Notes: generated by a model not told the origin, from the letters alone. Shown: positions 25,189-33,621, numbered from the stretch's first letter. The stretch: DNA of 51,700 bases from Verrucomicrobiota bacterium (GCA_016235555.1 JACRKC010000140.1:1-51700); one strand, 5' to 3'. Program-made: numbers and translations.

Positions 25189-27468
25189 GTGAACCGCCGC
25201 CACCTCCCAGCGTCCATTCGTCCCCTGCCGCACCATCGGTCGCGCAGCTCCGGGCTCGGGTTCGTAGCCCCGGCTTCAGCCGGAAGGATCGCCGGATTCC
25301 GGCTGAAGCGGGAGCTACGAGCCCTGACCGCTGCCGCAGTAGCGCTCATTGCAGTCGCATTCCTCACCCCGACAAAGCTACCGGCATACGAAATCGTTGT
25401 CCTTCGACCGGAAGTCATAACCGCGACCCGACTACCGCAACCCCCGGAGCACGTTGCTTCAACTATTCACTTTCTGGACGCAACAGCGCTGCGCGAAATC
25501 CCGGCGCTCACGCTCGACGGCCAGCTGCGTTCTATTCCGAGCTTCAGCCTCTTCCGCCGCAGTGACAGCTTTTCAGCCAACCCTTCCGCGCAAGGCGTCT
25601 CCCTCCGCGGCCTCGGGCCGAGTGGAGCCAGCCGTTCGCTCGTCCTCCTTGACGGCGTGCCGCTCAACGATCCCTTCGGCGGTTGGGTCGCGTGGACGAA
25701 GATTCCCCGCGACGGCCTACGCGCCGAACTGGTCCCGGGCGGCGGTGCCACCGCGTGGGGCAATGCTGCGCTTGGCGGCGTCGTGCAGTTGTTCTCGCCA
25801 GAACCACAACTCAATGCGACCGCGGTCGTGATTGGCAGCGGGGCGCGAGACACACGCAGTTTGGAGTTAAGCCACTGCCGCGGGTCAGGACTGGAGGAAT
25901 TTGATTTCTCCGGGAGAATTTTCTCAACAGCCGGGTTCCCTTTGGTCGCACCAGAGCGCCGCGGCGCGATTGATATCCCAGCATGGAGCCGCCACCGCTG
26001 GTTGTCCGGTCGGTGGAAGCATTCATTCAGTCCGTCTCTAATGCTCACCACGAGCGCACGAATCTACGAGGAGTTTCGTGGCAACGGCACTCCCTTTACC
26101 CGCAACGGCACACGCGAAAAATTCGCCTCGATTTCACTCAAGGGTGGACCGCGGGAGGATTTTCTCTGGCGCGCCGACGGTTACGTGCAGGACCAGTCGT
26201 TCGCCAGCACGTTCAGCTCCGTGAATGCCGCCCGCACCGCCGAAACGCCCGCCAGCGATCAATTCGCCGTTCCTGCCACCGCATTTGGCGCTGCATGGTC
26301 AGGTGCCTGGCAACACGTCGGCGGCTCAAAGAGCAGTGCCGGCGCCGATCTGCGCTTCACTCGCGGCGAGACGCGGGAAAACTTCACCTTCACCGCGGGC
26401 AATTTCACGCGCCGGCGCATTGCCGGCGGCGAGCAGACCTTCGGTGGTCTCTTCGCCCTGCACGAACGCCCGCTCGCGCCCGACCTCCGCGCGACGTTTG
26501 GCGCACGCCTCGACCGATGGCGCGACACCGCCGGACACCGCCGCGAAACCGATCGCAACACCGCCGCCATTTTCCGCGACGATCATTACGCTGGCCAGTC
26601 GGGCACCGAGTTCAGCCCCAGCGCAGGTCTCGTGTGGAGACAAACCGAAACATGGCGACTGCGCGCCAATGCACAGCAATCCTTCCGCCGCCCGACGCTC
26701 AACGAACTCTACCGTCCCTTTCGCCAAGGCGCCAACGTCACCGAAGCCAACGCCACTCTCCGCACCGAGCACGTCAGGAGCGGCGAAGCTGGCGTAGAGT
26801 GGATCCCAATTTTTCTATCTGACCAGCCTGCACCACTAGGAGTGATTCAGCTCTCGCATTTCAAACCGCCTCCTCGAAAGCCTCTTCTCACCCTCTCCGC
26901 CACCGCCTTCTGGAACGACCTCCGCGACGCCGTGGGCAATGTCACCCTCGTGCGCGGCCCCGGCACCTTCCCGCTCTTTGGCGCCATCGCCGCCGGCGGC
27001 TTCGGCCGCCAGAAACTCAACCTCGATCGACTCCGCGTGCAGGGCCTCGAACTCTCCGCGAAGTGGACTCCCGCGCCCACCGTCACCTTCACCGCCGAAC
27101 TCCTCTTCAACGACGCCACCGTCCGCCGCGCCACGCTCGCCCCCGCTCTCGTCGGCAAACGCGTCGCCCAGGTCCCGCGCCGCAACGCCTCGCTCGGTGC
27201 CACCTGGCGCGCCCCCGGCGGCATCGTGCTCACGCCGCGCGTCCGCTGGATCGGCCGGCAGTTCGAGGACGACGAAAACGCCCTCATCCTCGGCGAATGT
27301 GTCGTCACCGACCTCGGCGCCAGCCGCGCGCTCACGAAACACCTCGAACTGTTTCTAACCTGCGAAAACCTCGGCGCCACCCGCCTCGAAACCGGCCGCA
27401 GCGCCGATGGCGTCGTCAACATCGGCACGCCACGCCTCTTCCTCGCCGGTCTCCGCGGCCATTGGTAG
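25189..27468 (+). CDS. TonB-dependent outer-membrane receptor
   Basis: A frame of 759 codons for a TonB-dependent receptor. A plug domain begins near residue 75 (VVLRPEVITATRLPQPPEHV) and contains GVSLRGLGPSGASRSLVLLD and GVPLNDPFGGWVAW. The 22-strand barrel follows and ends in W, as expected for BAM insertion. The substrate is unknown. The listed GTG start is uncertain: codons for about residues 22-46 come from a palindromic repeat (25253-25324) lying directly before the hydrophobic signal segment LTAAAVALIAVAFLTPT. Much of 25400-26870 has a less G+C-biased base usage than the rest, suggesting a mosaic origin. Confidence 0.85.
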   Translation: MNRRHLPASIRPLPHHRSRSSGLGFVAPASAGRIAGFRLKRELRALTAAAVALIAVAFLTPTKLPAYEIVVLRPEVITATRLPQPPEHVASTIHFLDATALREIPALTLDGQLRSIPSFSLFRRSDSFSANPSAQGVSLRGLGPSGASRSLVLLDGVPLNDPFGGWVAWTKIPRDGLRAELVPGGGATAWGNAALGGVVQLFSPEPQLNATAVVIGSGARDTRSLELSHCRGSGLEEFDFSGRIFSTAGFPLVAPERRGAIDIPAWSRHRWLSGRWKHSFSPSLMLTTSARIYEEFRGNGTPFTRNGTREKFASISLKGGPREDFLWRADGYVQDQSFASTFSSVNAARTAETPASDQFAVPATAFGAAWSGAWQHVGGSKSSAGADLRFTRGETRENFTFTAGNFTRRRIAGGEQTFGGLFALHERPLAPDLRATFGARLDRWRDTAGHRRETDRNTAAIFRDDHYAGQSGTEFSPSAGLVWRQTETWRLRANAQQSFRRPTLNELYRPFRQGANVTEANATLRTEHVRSGEAGVEWIPIFLSDQPAPLGVIQLSHFKPPPRKPLLTLSATAFWNDLRDAVGNVTLVRGPGTFPLFGAIAAGGFGRQKLNLDRLRVQGLELSAKWTPAPTVTFTAELLFNDATVRRATLAPALVGKRVAQVPRRNASLGATWRAPGGIVLTPRVRWIGRQFEDDENALILGECVVTDLGASRALTKHLELFLTCENLGATRLETGRSADGVVNIGTPRLFLAGLRGHW
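25253..25324. repeat. Palindromic repeat within the 5' end of the receptor frame
   Basis: Arms containing GTAGCCCCGGCTTCAGCCGG and CCGGCTGAAGCGGGAGCTAC, with outer GGGCTCG and CGAGCCC. The element stays in frame with the receptor and encodes residues rich in Ala, Gly and Arg. Confidence 0.8.
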
Positions 27469-27510
27469 AACGGGCCTCCGACCCGCCCTCGAACAACCCG
27501 CAGAAAATAA

Positions 27511-27587
27511 CCACGGATTGCACGGATCTACACGGATGGATCCACGCTGCGGTGGTTTGATCCGTGTTCATCCGTGTGATCCGTGGT
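27511..27587. repeat. Hairpin of tandem CACGGAT/ATCCGTG units before msrP
   Basis: The left side has three spaced CACGGAT units beginning CCACGGATTG; the right side has three ATCCGTG units ending ATCCGTGG. They fold into one long imperfect stem. A TTTGCGCTTTTTGTGGCCA arm of the type seen at 2060 and 2307 follows at 27638-27656. Confidence 0.8.
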
Positions 27588-27706
27588 CAAAGATCCTCTG
27601 TGTTCCGTTGGGCCGGCCGCAGAGCCGCCCTACTTTCTTTGCGCTTTTTGTGGCCATCGTTTCCGTTTTCCGCGGAATAGCCCGCGTCCCCGAACCTCCC
27701 ACGCCC

Positions 27707-28678
27707 ATGCTCATCCGCACGCCCCCCGATTGGGAACTCCCCGAGTCCGCCGCCACGCCCGAGCAGCACTACCACGCCCGCCGCGATTTCCTCAAAACCC
27801 TCGGGCTCGCCGGTGCCGCGTTCGCCGCGCACGATCTGCTCTCGACCGACGTCCTCGCCGCCACCGCCGGCTTTCCCACCAAGGTCAACCCGGCCTACCG
27901 CGATCCCGCGCTCAAGCCGTCGAGCTACGAGGCCATCACCAACTACAACAACTTCTACGAATTCGGCACCAGCAAGGAAGACCCCGTCGTCCTCGCCAAC
28001 CGCGGCTGGAAAACCGAGCCGTGGACCGTCGAGCTCGCCGGCCTCTGCCGCGCGCCGCAGAAACTCGATGTCAGCGACCTCGTGGCAAAAATGGACGGCA
28101 TCGAGCAGCGCGTTTACCGTTTCCGCTGCGTCGAGGCGTGGTCGATGATCATCCCGTGGGACGGCTTTCCTCTCGCGAAACTCATCGCGCTCGCCGATCC
28201 GCTGCCCGACGCGAAATTTCTCAAGATGACGACCTTCCTCGACCCGAAGGTCTCGCCCGGCCAGCGCCAGGGCAACCTCGACTACCCCTACGTCGAAGGC
28301 CTGCGCCTCGACGAGGCGAACCACGAACTCTCGTTCATCGCCACCGGCATCTACGGCAAACCGATTCCCAACCAAAACGGCGCCCCGCTGCGCCTCGTCG
28401 TGCCGTGGAAGTATGGCTTCAAATACGTGAAATCGATCGTGAAGTTCGAGTTTACCGCCAAGCAGCCGTTGAACACGTGGCAGGCGATGCAATCGCGCGA
28501 ATACGGCTTCTACGCCAACGTGAATCCGACCGTCGACCACCCGCGTTGGTCGCAAGCGAGCGAGCGCGTGATCGGCGGCGGCGGCCTCGGCTCGCGCCAG
28601 CGCACGCTCATGTTCAACGGCTACGAAAAACAGGTCGCCGGGCTCTACAAGGGCCTCGATCTGCGGAAGAATTATTGA
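27707..28678 (+). CDS. msrP: Methionine-sulfoxide reductase catalytic subunit MsrP
   Basis: A 323-residue periplasmic molybdopterin enzyme of the sulfite oxidase fold that reduces protein methionine sulfoxide. A Tat signal is visible (ARRDFLKTLGLAGAAFAAHD, residues 24-43). The Mo-coordinating cysteine is in YRFRCVEAWSMIIPWDGFPL near residue 142. The block YEFGTSKEDP and the C-terminal KYGFKYVKSIVKFEF are typical. The length matches E. coli MsrP. msrQ follows, separated by a family A palindrome. The ATG at 27707 places the Tat motif correctly; the frame is open upstream to 27407 without supporting homology. Confidence 0.95.
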   Translation: MLIRTPPDWELPESAATPEQHYHARRDFLKTLGLAGAAFAAHDLLSTDVLAATAGFPTKVNPAYRDPALKPSSYEAITNYNNFYEFGTSKEDPVVLANRGWKTEPWTVELAGLCRAPQKLDVSDLVAKMDGIEQRVYRFRCVEAWSMIIPWDGFPLAKLIALADPLPDAKFLKMTTFLDPKVSPGQRQGNLDYPYVEGLRLDEANHELSFIATGIYGKPIPNQNGAPLRLVVPWKYGFKYVKSIVKFEFTAKQPLNTWQAMQSREYGFYANVNPTVDHPRWSQASERVIGGGGLGSRQRTLMFNGYEKQVAGLYKGLDLRKNY

Positions 28679-28679
28679 G

Positions 28680-28759
28680 GTGGAGCGCGTTGACCCCAAC
28701 GCGCTTTCAGGACTTCCGTCCACTCCCAACCAGCGCGTTGAGGTCAACGCGCTCCACCT
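28680..28759. repeat. Family A palindrome, copy 3, between msrP and msrQ
   Basis: Arms GTGGAGCGCGTTGACCCCAA and the complementary arm ending CAACGCGCTCCACC. It begins two bases after the msrP stop and ends one base before the proposed msrQ start codon. It could be translated as an extra 27-residue N-terminus of MsrQ. Confidence 0.85.
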
Positions 28760-28760
28760 T

Positions 28761-29402
28761 GTGCAACGTCTCGAAAACCTCCTCCGCCGCAAAGTCGTCA
28801 TCTGGACTCTGCTCGTCCTCCCCGGCCTTTGGCCGCTGTGGTTGATCTTCGTCGCGAAGAGCCCGAGCGTGCTCGCCGATCCGCTCAAATACGTGCTGCA
28901 CCACCTCGGCTTCACCGCGTGCGTGTTGCTCGCCACTGTGCTCGCGTTCACGCCGCTGCGCGTGCTCTGGCCGAAATGGGGCGTCGCCCTCGCGCTGAAC
29001 CGCCACCGCCGGCTCGTCGGCGTCGCGTCGTTCGCCTACGCCGCGCTGCATTTCACCGCGCATCTCGTCTACGAAGGCGGCACCGACGCGTCGTTCCTTC
29101 TCGAGATTCTCCGCAACTCGGTGAAAAAACCGTTCCAGCTCGTGGGCATGATCACGCTCGCGATTCTGCTCGTGCTGGCGATCACGAGTCTCAACGCCGC
29201 GATCAAGTGGCTCGGCGCGAAAGCATGGAAAAACCTCCACCGCCTCGCCTACCTCGCCGCCGCGCTCGCCGCGTATCACCAGGCGATCGCGCGCAAGACG
29301 TTTCCGCTGCAGGTCGTGTGGATCTTCGGCCCGCTCGTCCTCCTCGAACTCGCGCGCATGTGGAAGCACTTTGCGCCCGAAAAATCCGGTGCCGGCACGT
29401 AG
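28761..29402 (+). CDS. msrQ: Heme-binding membrane subunit MsrQ
   Basis: A 213-residue inner-membrane cytochrome b-like protein that passes electrons to MsrP. About six transmembrane segments are visible, beginning KVVIWTLLVLPGLWPLWLIF. Conserved histidines occur in YVLHHLGFTACV, NRHRRLVGVASFAYAALHFT and NLHRLAYLAAALAAYHQAIA, as expected for heme ligation. The GTG at 28761 gives family-like length; an in-frame GTG at 28680 would add residues encoded by the family A repeat. The TAG stop lies inside a family C repeat, so the gene is bracketed by repeats on both sides. Confidence 0.92.
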   Translation: MQRLENLLRRKVVIWTLLVLPGLWPLWLIFVAKSPSVLADPLKYVLHHLGFTACVLLATVLAFTPLRVLWPKWGVALALNRHRRLVGVASFAYAALHFTAHLVYEGGTDASFLLEILRNSVKKPFQLVGMITLAILLVLAITSLNAAIKWLGAKAWKNLHRLAYLAAALAAYHQAIARKTFPLQVVWIFGPLVLLELARMWKHFAPEKSGAGT

Positions 29403-29497
29403 GTCGGGCTTTACGCCCGACACTTGTCCGCCTGCGGCGGATGTCGGGGATAAACCCCGACCTACCCATACGGCTACGGATTTTCTGAAACCGCTCC
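29399..29497. repeat. Family C palindrome, copy 3
   Basis: The hairpin GTAGGTCGGGCTTTACGCCC to GGGATAAACCCCGACCTACC (29399-29466) contains the msrQ stop codon. It is followed by an inverted GAGCGGTTTCAGAAA terminus near 29480-29497. Confidence 0.8.
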
Positions 29498-29527
29498 ACG
29501 AGCCCGCGTGCAGGCGATTTCGTCGTA

Positions 29528-29603
29528 GCGGCGGGCGTCTCTGCCCGCCGAGGTTTGACGAATGCCGCGGACCAACGGGCAGGGACGCCCGCCGCCACAC
29601 CCA
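29528..29603. repeat. Palindromic repeat, family J
   Basis: Arms GTAGCGGCGGGCGTCTCTGC and GCAGGGACGCCCGCCGCCAC enclose a loop of about 35 bases. It occupies the rest of the msrQ convergent junction. Confidence 0.7.
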
Positions 29604-29644
29604 GCGTCTGCCACCACGCTTTGCAAACGATTGCGACGCCCGCC

Positions 29645-30784
29645 CTACCGCATCACGTGCGGCACGAAGCGGCTGAGGTTGCCGGTGATGCGCCGCGTCT
29701 CCTCGCGCACGCCGAGGCCGCAGGCCTCGTGATTCACCACCCACACGCCGCACACCGGACGCTGGCCGTCGAACACCGGGATCGGCGCGAGCGCCTGAAA
29801 GATGAAACCTTCGTCGCCGTAGTCGCCGCCGTTTTCTTCGACCGTCTTGCCGTGCTCGACGATCGAGACGTTGGCCCCTTCGCGGCTGAGACGCGGCTTC
29901 TTCACATAGCTTGCGCGCACGCCCGCCTCGTCGACAAACGGCGCCGGCGACTCATACGCCGCGAGCAGATTGGGATGGCCCGGATTGAGTTCCCAGAGCA
30001 CCGGCAGCAGGCCCTTGTTGCTCAGGAGCAATTTCCACGGCGGCTCGACGAACAGCGTCGGCGCCTCAGCGATGAAGTCGCCAAACGGCTCGTGCCACAT
30101 CCACTCCCACGGGTAGAGTTTGAACAGCGCATCGATCGGCGCGTCGTCCGCCGCCACGAACCGGCGCCCGGCCGGGTCCCACCCGAGCTCGTCGATCGCC
30201 GTCCACCCGACTTTGAAACCGGCCTGCGTGCACGTGTCGGCGAGGTAGGCGATCGTCTGCTCGTCCTCCGGCAGATCCTTCACGCCGGCAAAGTGCACCC
30301 GCTCGCTCGCCACGCCGCGCCACGCCTCGATCAGCCGCTCGTGGATCGAGTTGAATTGATCCCACCGCGGAAACACTTCCTGCAACCAGTGCCACTGCAC
30401 CACCGCGGCCTCGACGAGCGCCGTCGGCGTGTCGGCGTTGTATTCGAGCAGCTTGGGCGGCGTCGTGCCGTCGTAGGCGAGGTCGAACCGGCCGTAGACG
30501 CTCGGGTCGTCGCGCTCCCACGAGGCGAGGATCGCCGGCACGGCTTTTTCCGGGACGCCGAGGCGCGCCCACCAGCCGCGTTCGATCACGGCCTCGGCGG
30601 CTTTGATGCAGAGGTCGTGCAGCGTGTTGGCCGCCGCCTCCAGTTCGTCGATTTGCCGGGGCGAGAACTCGTAGCACGCGCTCTCGTCCCAATAAGGCCC
30701 CTGGTCGTGCGTGTGGTAGGTGAAGCCGAGCGCCTCGGCCTTCGCGCGCCAGTCGGCCCGCGGCTTGAGCGTGAGTCGGTTCAT
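29645..30784 (-). CDS. Glutathionylspermidine synthase-like ATP-grasp protein (YjfC-like)
   Basis: A 379-residue ATP-grasp protein of the glutathionylspermidine synthase C-terminal family. Family blocks are YWDESACYEFSPRQIDELEA near residue 31, YGRFDLAYDGTTPPKLLEYN near 96, FPRWDQFNSIHERL, FKLYPWEWMWHEPFGDFI and KKPRLSREGANVSI near the end. Stand-alone versions such as E. coli YjfC/YgiC are thought to make peptide-spermidine-type bonds, but their substrates are not established. Upstream on the same strand lie DUF1190-like and DUF350 genes, matching yjfL-yjfM-yjfC order. A nested repeat separates this gene from them. Confidence 0.88.
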   Translation of the reverse strand: MNRLTLKPRADWRAKAEALGFTYHTHDQGPYWDESACYEFSPRQIDELEAAANTLHDLCIKAAEAVIERGWWARLGVPEKAVPAILASWERDDPSVYGRFDLAYDGTTPPKLLEYNADTPTALVEAAVVQWHWLQEVFPRWDQFNSIHERLIEAWRGVASERVHFAGVKDLPEDEQTIAYLADTCTQAGFKVGWTAIDELGWDPAGRRFVAADDAPIDALFKLYPWEWMWHEPFGDFIAEAPTLFVEPPWKLLLSNKGLLPVLWELNPGHPNLLAAYESPAPFVDEAGVRASYVKKPRLSREGANVSIVEHGKTVEENGGDYGDEGFIFQALAPIPVFDGQRPVCGVWVVNHEACGLGVREETRRITGNLSRFVPHVMR

Positions 30785-30860
30785 GGCGAAGGCCTGGACT
30801 CACCGGTAGCCCGCTTCGTGAGAAGCGGGACCGGCCAGGCGCGCATCGTCCGTGCTCTCA

Positions 30861-31001
30861 CCAGACTGGGTGAAAACGTGGTGGCCGTAGCGGAAAGCGT
30901 GAGCTTTTCGCCCGACCGCAGGCCGAATCCCACGAAAACCTCGCGGTTTCCGCTACGCTTCGCGCGATGGCACGAATGCCGCCACATTTTCACCCAGTCT
31001 G
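30861..31001. repeat. Nested palindrome, family H with outer arms
   Basis: Outer arms CCAGACTGGGTGAAAA and TTTTCACCCAGTCTG, then GTGGTGGC and GCCGCCAC, and inner family H hairpin CGTAGCGGAAAGCGTGAGC to GGTTTCCGCTACG. A separate short hairpin, CCCGCTTC and GAAGCGGG, lies at 30814-30833. Confidence 0.85.
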
Positions 31002-31042
31002 TCACGAGCAGGGCTACAGGACTCGGGCGCCGAGAGGTCATC

Positions 31043-31591
31043 TCATGAAATCCCCGGCCGCGACGAGGAGCCGAAGCCGCCGCGCATGACATTCGCCTTG
31101 TGCTGCGTCGTGGCGCCGGTGTTGGCCTTTTGCACGGCCTGCGGACTCGGGCGCGACGACATCACGCGCGTGCCGCTGCTCGTCGTGCTGGAATTCGAGG
31201 GAGCAAAGCCGCTCGTGCGCTGCACTTCTTTCCTCTCGGCGTCATCCTCCTGCGCCGTGGGCCGCCACTGGCCGCCACGGAACCAGCCGCGGGCCGGATC
31301 GTGCGTGTTGAACGGCAACGGAAACCACGCCCCGAACGGCGCGTGATAGTAGCCAGCGCCCGGCAGGAAATGGTTCATCGGGTAGCTGGTCTGGTCGTCG
31401 ACCTTCGGCGGCTCGGTCGCACCGGCGCCGCCCGGCACCTTGTCATCGTCGAAATAGTTCGCGATGGCGATCGCGAGCGGGACGCCGATCAGGCCGGCCG
31501 CGATGAGCAACGGGGCGCGGAGTTCGGCCGCGGCGCGGCGGGCGCCGGGACCGGAGTTGAGGCCACGGCGTGGATGCGAGGGCGCGTTCAC
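31043..31591 (-). CDS. Membrane-anchored protein, DUF1190/YjfM-like
   Basis: A 182-residue protein with one hydrophobic segment near residues 28-45 (LLIAAGLIGVPLAIAIANYF) and a Gly/Pro/Ser-rich outer part. The sequence before the end, MRGGFGSSSR, resembles the RGGFG-type tail of DUF1190 proteins such as E. coli YgiB/YjfM. Its GTG start overlaps the stop of the DUF350 gene (GTGA), so translation is coupled. Position between DUF350 and the YjfC-like gene supports the assignment. The function in that family is not known; an envelope role is likely. Confidence 0.65.
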   Translation of the reverse strand: MNAPSHPRRGLNSGPGARRAAAELRAPLLIAAGLIGVPLAIAIANYFDDDKVPGGAGATEPPKVDDQTSYPMNHFLPGAGYYHAPFGAWFPLPFNTHDPARGWFRGGQWRPTAQEDDAERKEVQRTSGFAPSNSSTTSSGTRVMSSRPSPQAVQKANTGATTQHKANVMRGGFGSSSRPGIS

Positions 31592-31824
31592 CCCACGATG
31601 GCCGCGGCGACGATGAGGCAGACGCCGAGGATCACGGCGGCCCCCACGATGGCGGCGGCGGTGTTGCGGTTCTTCACGATTTCCTCGTGCAGATCGCCGG
31701 GCGTGCAACGGTCGAAGAGTTTGTAGCCGACGATGGCGAGGCCGATGCCGAGGAGCGCATAGAGCGCCGTCGCGCCGAGGCTTTCGAACGACAGGGCGGC
31801 GAGCGGAGTGAGCAGGGTATTCAT
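31588..31824 (-). CDS. DUF350 membrane protein (YjfL-like)
   Basis: A 78-residue membrane protein with two hydrophobic segments, ALYALLGIGLAIVGYKLFDR and AAAIVGAAVILGVCLIVAAA. The sequence between them (CTPGDLHEEIVKNRNT) is characteristic of DUF350. It starts at ATG 31824, where a few more upstream codons are open but lack family similarity. It is the first gene of a probable DUF350/DUF1190/ATP-grasp cluster. Family members are usually two to four transmembrane helices with unknown activity. Confidence 0.82.
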   Translation of the reverse strand: MNTLLTPLAALSFESLGATALYALLGIGLAIVGYKLFDRCTPGDLHEEIVKNRNTAAAIVGAAVILGVCLIVAAAIVG

Positions 31825-31933
31825 GGCAGGAAGAAAACGTCCCGCAGCTTGCCCATGCACACGACCGCGTAAATCAAAACCCGCGCCGCTGGAAATTCCC
31901 CGGCGGCTTCCACGCCGTCACTCCCGCACCGCG

Positions 31934-33061
31934 CTATTTCGTCACCGCCGCCAGAAACCACTCGACCGCAAACGTCGTGAGCTGCCCGCCCGGCCCGCGC
32001 AGATTGTATTCGCACGCGTGCGTGGCCCACGGAAGCGACACGAACACCTGCGAGACGTCGCGCGCCGCCAATCGCTTCGCCAGCCGCTCGCTCTGCCGGT
32101 GCCACACCAGCGGGTCGAGCCGGCCATGCACCAGCAACGTAGGCCGGGCGCTCTTCGTCACCTGGAGATAGCCGCTGGCGCTGTCGTAGGCCGCGCGCGC
32201 CGCCTCGGGCGGGCCGCCGAGATACTGGCGCAACAGGTGCGGCGACTTGAGCACGTCGTCCTCCCGGCCGAACACATACGCGAAATGCAGATCCGCCGGC
32301 GCGTAGAACGCGATCACGCCGCGGATCGTCGGATCGGCCGCCGCATAGGCTGTGGCTTCGGCGATGTTGCCGCCCGCGCTCCGGCCGAAAAGCACGAGCC
32401 GCGTCGGATCGATGCCGAGTGTCGGCGCGTTGGCCTTCACGTAGGCGAGCGCCGCCAGCACGTCGTCGCGCGGCGCGGGCCAGGTGAATTTCGGCGCGAG
32501 TCGGTAGTCGATTGCGGCGACCGCGAAGCCGCGGCGTGCAAGCCAGTGGTTGAAGTGCGCGATCTCCGTGCGGTCGCCGCCATCCCAGCCACCGCCATGC
32601 ACGACGATGACGCATGGCGCCCGCTCCCGACCCACCGCCCGATAGAAATCCATCGCCAGCCCACTGGCATAAGGGCGCGTCTCCGCCGCCACAGGCGCCA
32701 CTCCCTCGCCGGCCAGCGCGCCAAACGAAAACGCCGCGCGCCCCATCTCGACGCGGCCAAACTGGCGCTCGAGTTCCTCCGGCAGCGAACGTGCCAGCCA
32801 CCACGCGGTCGCCACCGGGCGCAGCAACAATACGGCCGCCAGCAGAGCCACCCCCACGATCCCGCGCGCGAGCCGGAGCGCCGGGCCCCGTTTCCACCAC
32901 GCCACCGCGACGACGAGCACCGGCGCCACCGCGAGCCAGTGACCATACTCGCCGGCCAGCAGCGCCGTTTTCCACGGCACCCAGTCCGGCGCCTTGACGA
33001 CGGTGAGCGAACCGAGGGTGGCGAACGCGACGGCGAGGGTCAGAAGGATCCAGCGAAACAT
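31934..33061 (-). CDS. Membrane-anchored alpha/beta hydrolase
   Basis: A 375-residue esterase/lipase of the hormone-sensitive lipase-like group. Three hydrophobic N-terminal segments (about residues 3-22, 40-58 and 66-90) anchor it. The catalytic domain begins near 125, with oxyanion motif HGGGWDGG, nucleophile motif GRSAGGN, an Asp in HGRLDPLVW and a His in WATHACEY. The substrate is unknown. It diverges from the GT-C-like gene across about 560 bases of repeats. Confidence 0.88.
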   Translation of the reverse strand: MFRWILLTLAVAFATLGSLTVVKAPDWVPWKTALLAGEYGHWLAVAPVLVVAVAWWKRGPALRLARGIVGVALLAAVLLLRPVATAWWLARSLPEELERQFGRVEMGRAAFSFGALAGEGVAPVAAETRPYASGLAMDFYRAVGRERAPCVIVVHGGGWDGGDRTEIAHFNHWLARRGFAVAAIDYRLAPKFTWPAPRDDVLAALAYVKANAPTLGIDPTRLVLFGRSAGGNIAEATAYAAADPTIRGVIAFYAPADLHFAYVFGREDDVLKSPHLLRQYLGGPPEAARAAYDSASGYLQVTKSARPTLLVHGRLDPLVWHRQSERLAKRLAARDVSQVFVSLPWATHACEYNLRGPGGQLTTFAVEWFLAAVTK

Positions 33062-33071
33062 GCGGAGGGGT

Positions 33072-33184
33072 TATTCCAGTTACGTTGGGCTTCGGCACAT
33101 TGGATATTGTAGGCCCGCCCGGTGGGCGGGCAGCCCGGCCACCGGCCGGGCCTACAATGCCAAATCGCAACGTAACTGGTATTA
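33072..33184. repeat. Nested palindrome, family D copy 2
   Basis: Outer arms ATTCCAGTTACGTTG and CAACGTAACTGGTAT. The inner hairpin 33108-33157 is the near-exact reverse complement of copy 1 at 15611-15658. Confidence 0.85.
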
Positions 33185-33255
33185 CGCGTCCCATCGCGCC
33201 AGAGATGCGGTCCGGGGGCGATGTCATTTTCCACCTGCGCCGCGCCGACCGGTGG

Positions 33256-33342
33256 GAGGTGGGCGGGCCGGTCCCCGTCCCCGCATGGACGGAGCCCGCG
33301 TGACCGTCGAAATGCGGGCCCCGGGACGTGCCCGCTCACCTC
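33256..33342. repeat. Family E palindrome, copy 2
   Basis: Arms GAGGTGGGCGGGCC and CCCGCTCACCTC with inner CCCCGCATGG and AATGCGGGCC. It shares arms and loop boundaries with copies at 22704 and, inside a coding region, 47893. Confidence 0.8.
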
Positions 33343-33388
33343 ACGCACATCGTCTCATCCGCCTTCGGAGGCGATCCTCGGTTGGGTC

Positions 33389-33550
33389 ACACCCGGCGCC
33401 GTGCGGGTGTAACAGGAAGTGAGGCCAGCAAACGGATGCCTTGGTTGGAGCGGCGGTCTGTGACCGCCGGCGGAGGAATGCTGGAGGTTCGACGGCGGTC
33501 ACAGACCGCCGCTACAGCTGGCTGACCGCACTTCCTGCTACACCCGGCGC
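33389..33550. repeat. Nested palindrome, family I
   Basis: CACCCGGCGCCG occurs at both ends in direct orientation. Inside are arms GTGTAACAGGAAGTG (33407-33421) and CACTTCCTGCTACAC (33529-33543), then GGCCAGC/GCTGGC, and the inner hairpin GCGGCGGTCTGTGACCGCC to GGCGGTCACAGACCGCCGC. No gene is visible in 33062-33621. Confidence 0.8.
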
Positions 33551-33621
33551 CGCGCGGGCCCGCGATTGCCACCTTGGCAAAGGCCGGCGCGGCTGGTTGC
33601 GTCACCCGCGATCCGCCTTCG

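Noticed and set aside
30785-31042. Small structured RNA gene
   Set aside because: The stem-loop potential is explained by the nested repeat found elsewhere; no promoter or terminator pair supports an RNA gene.
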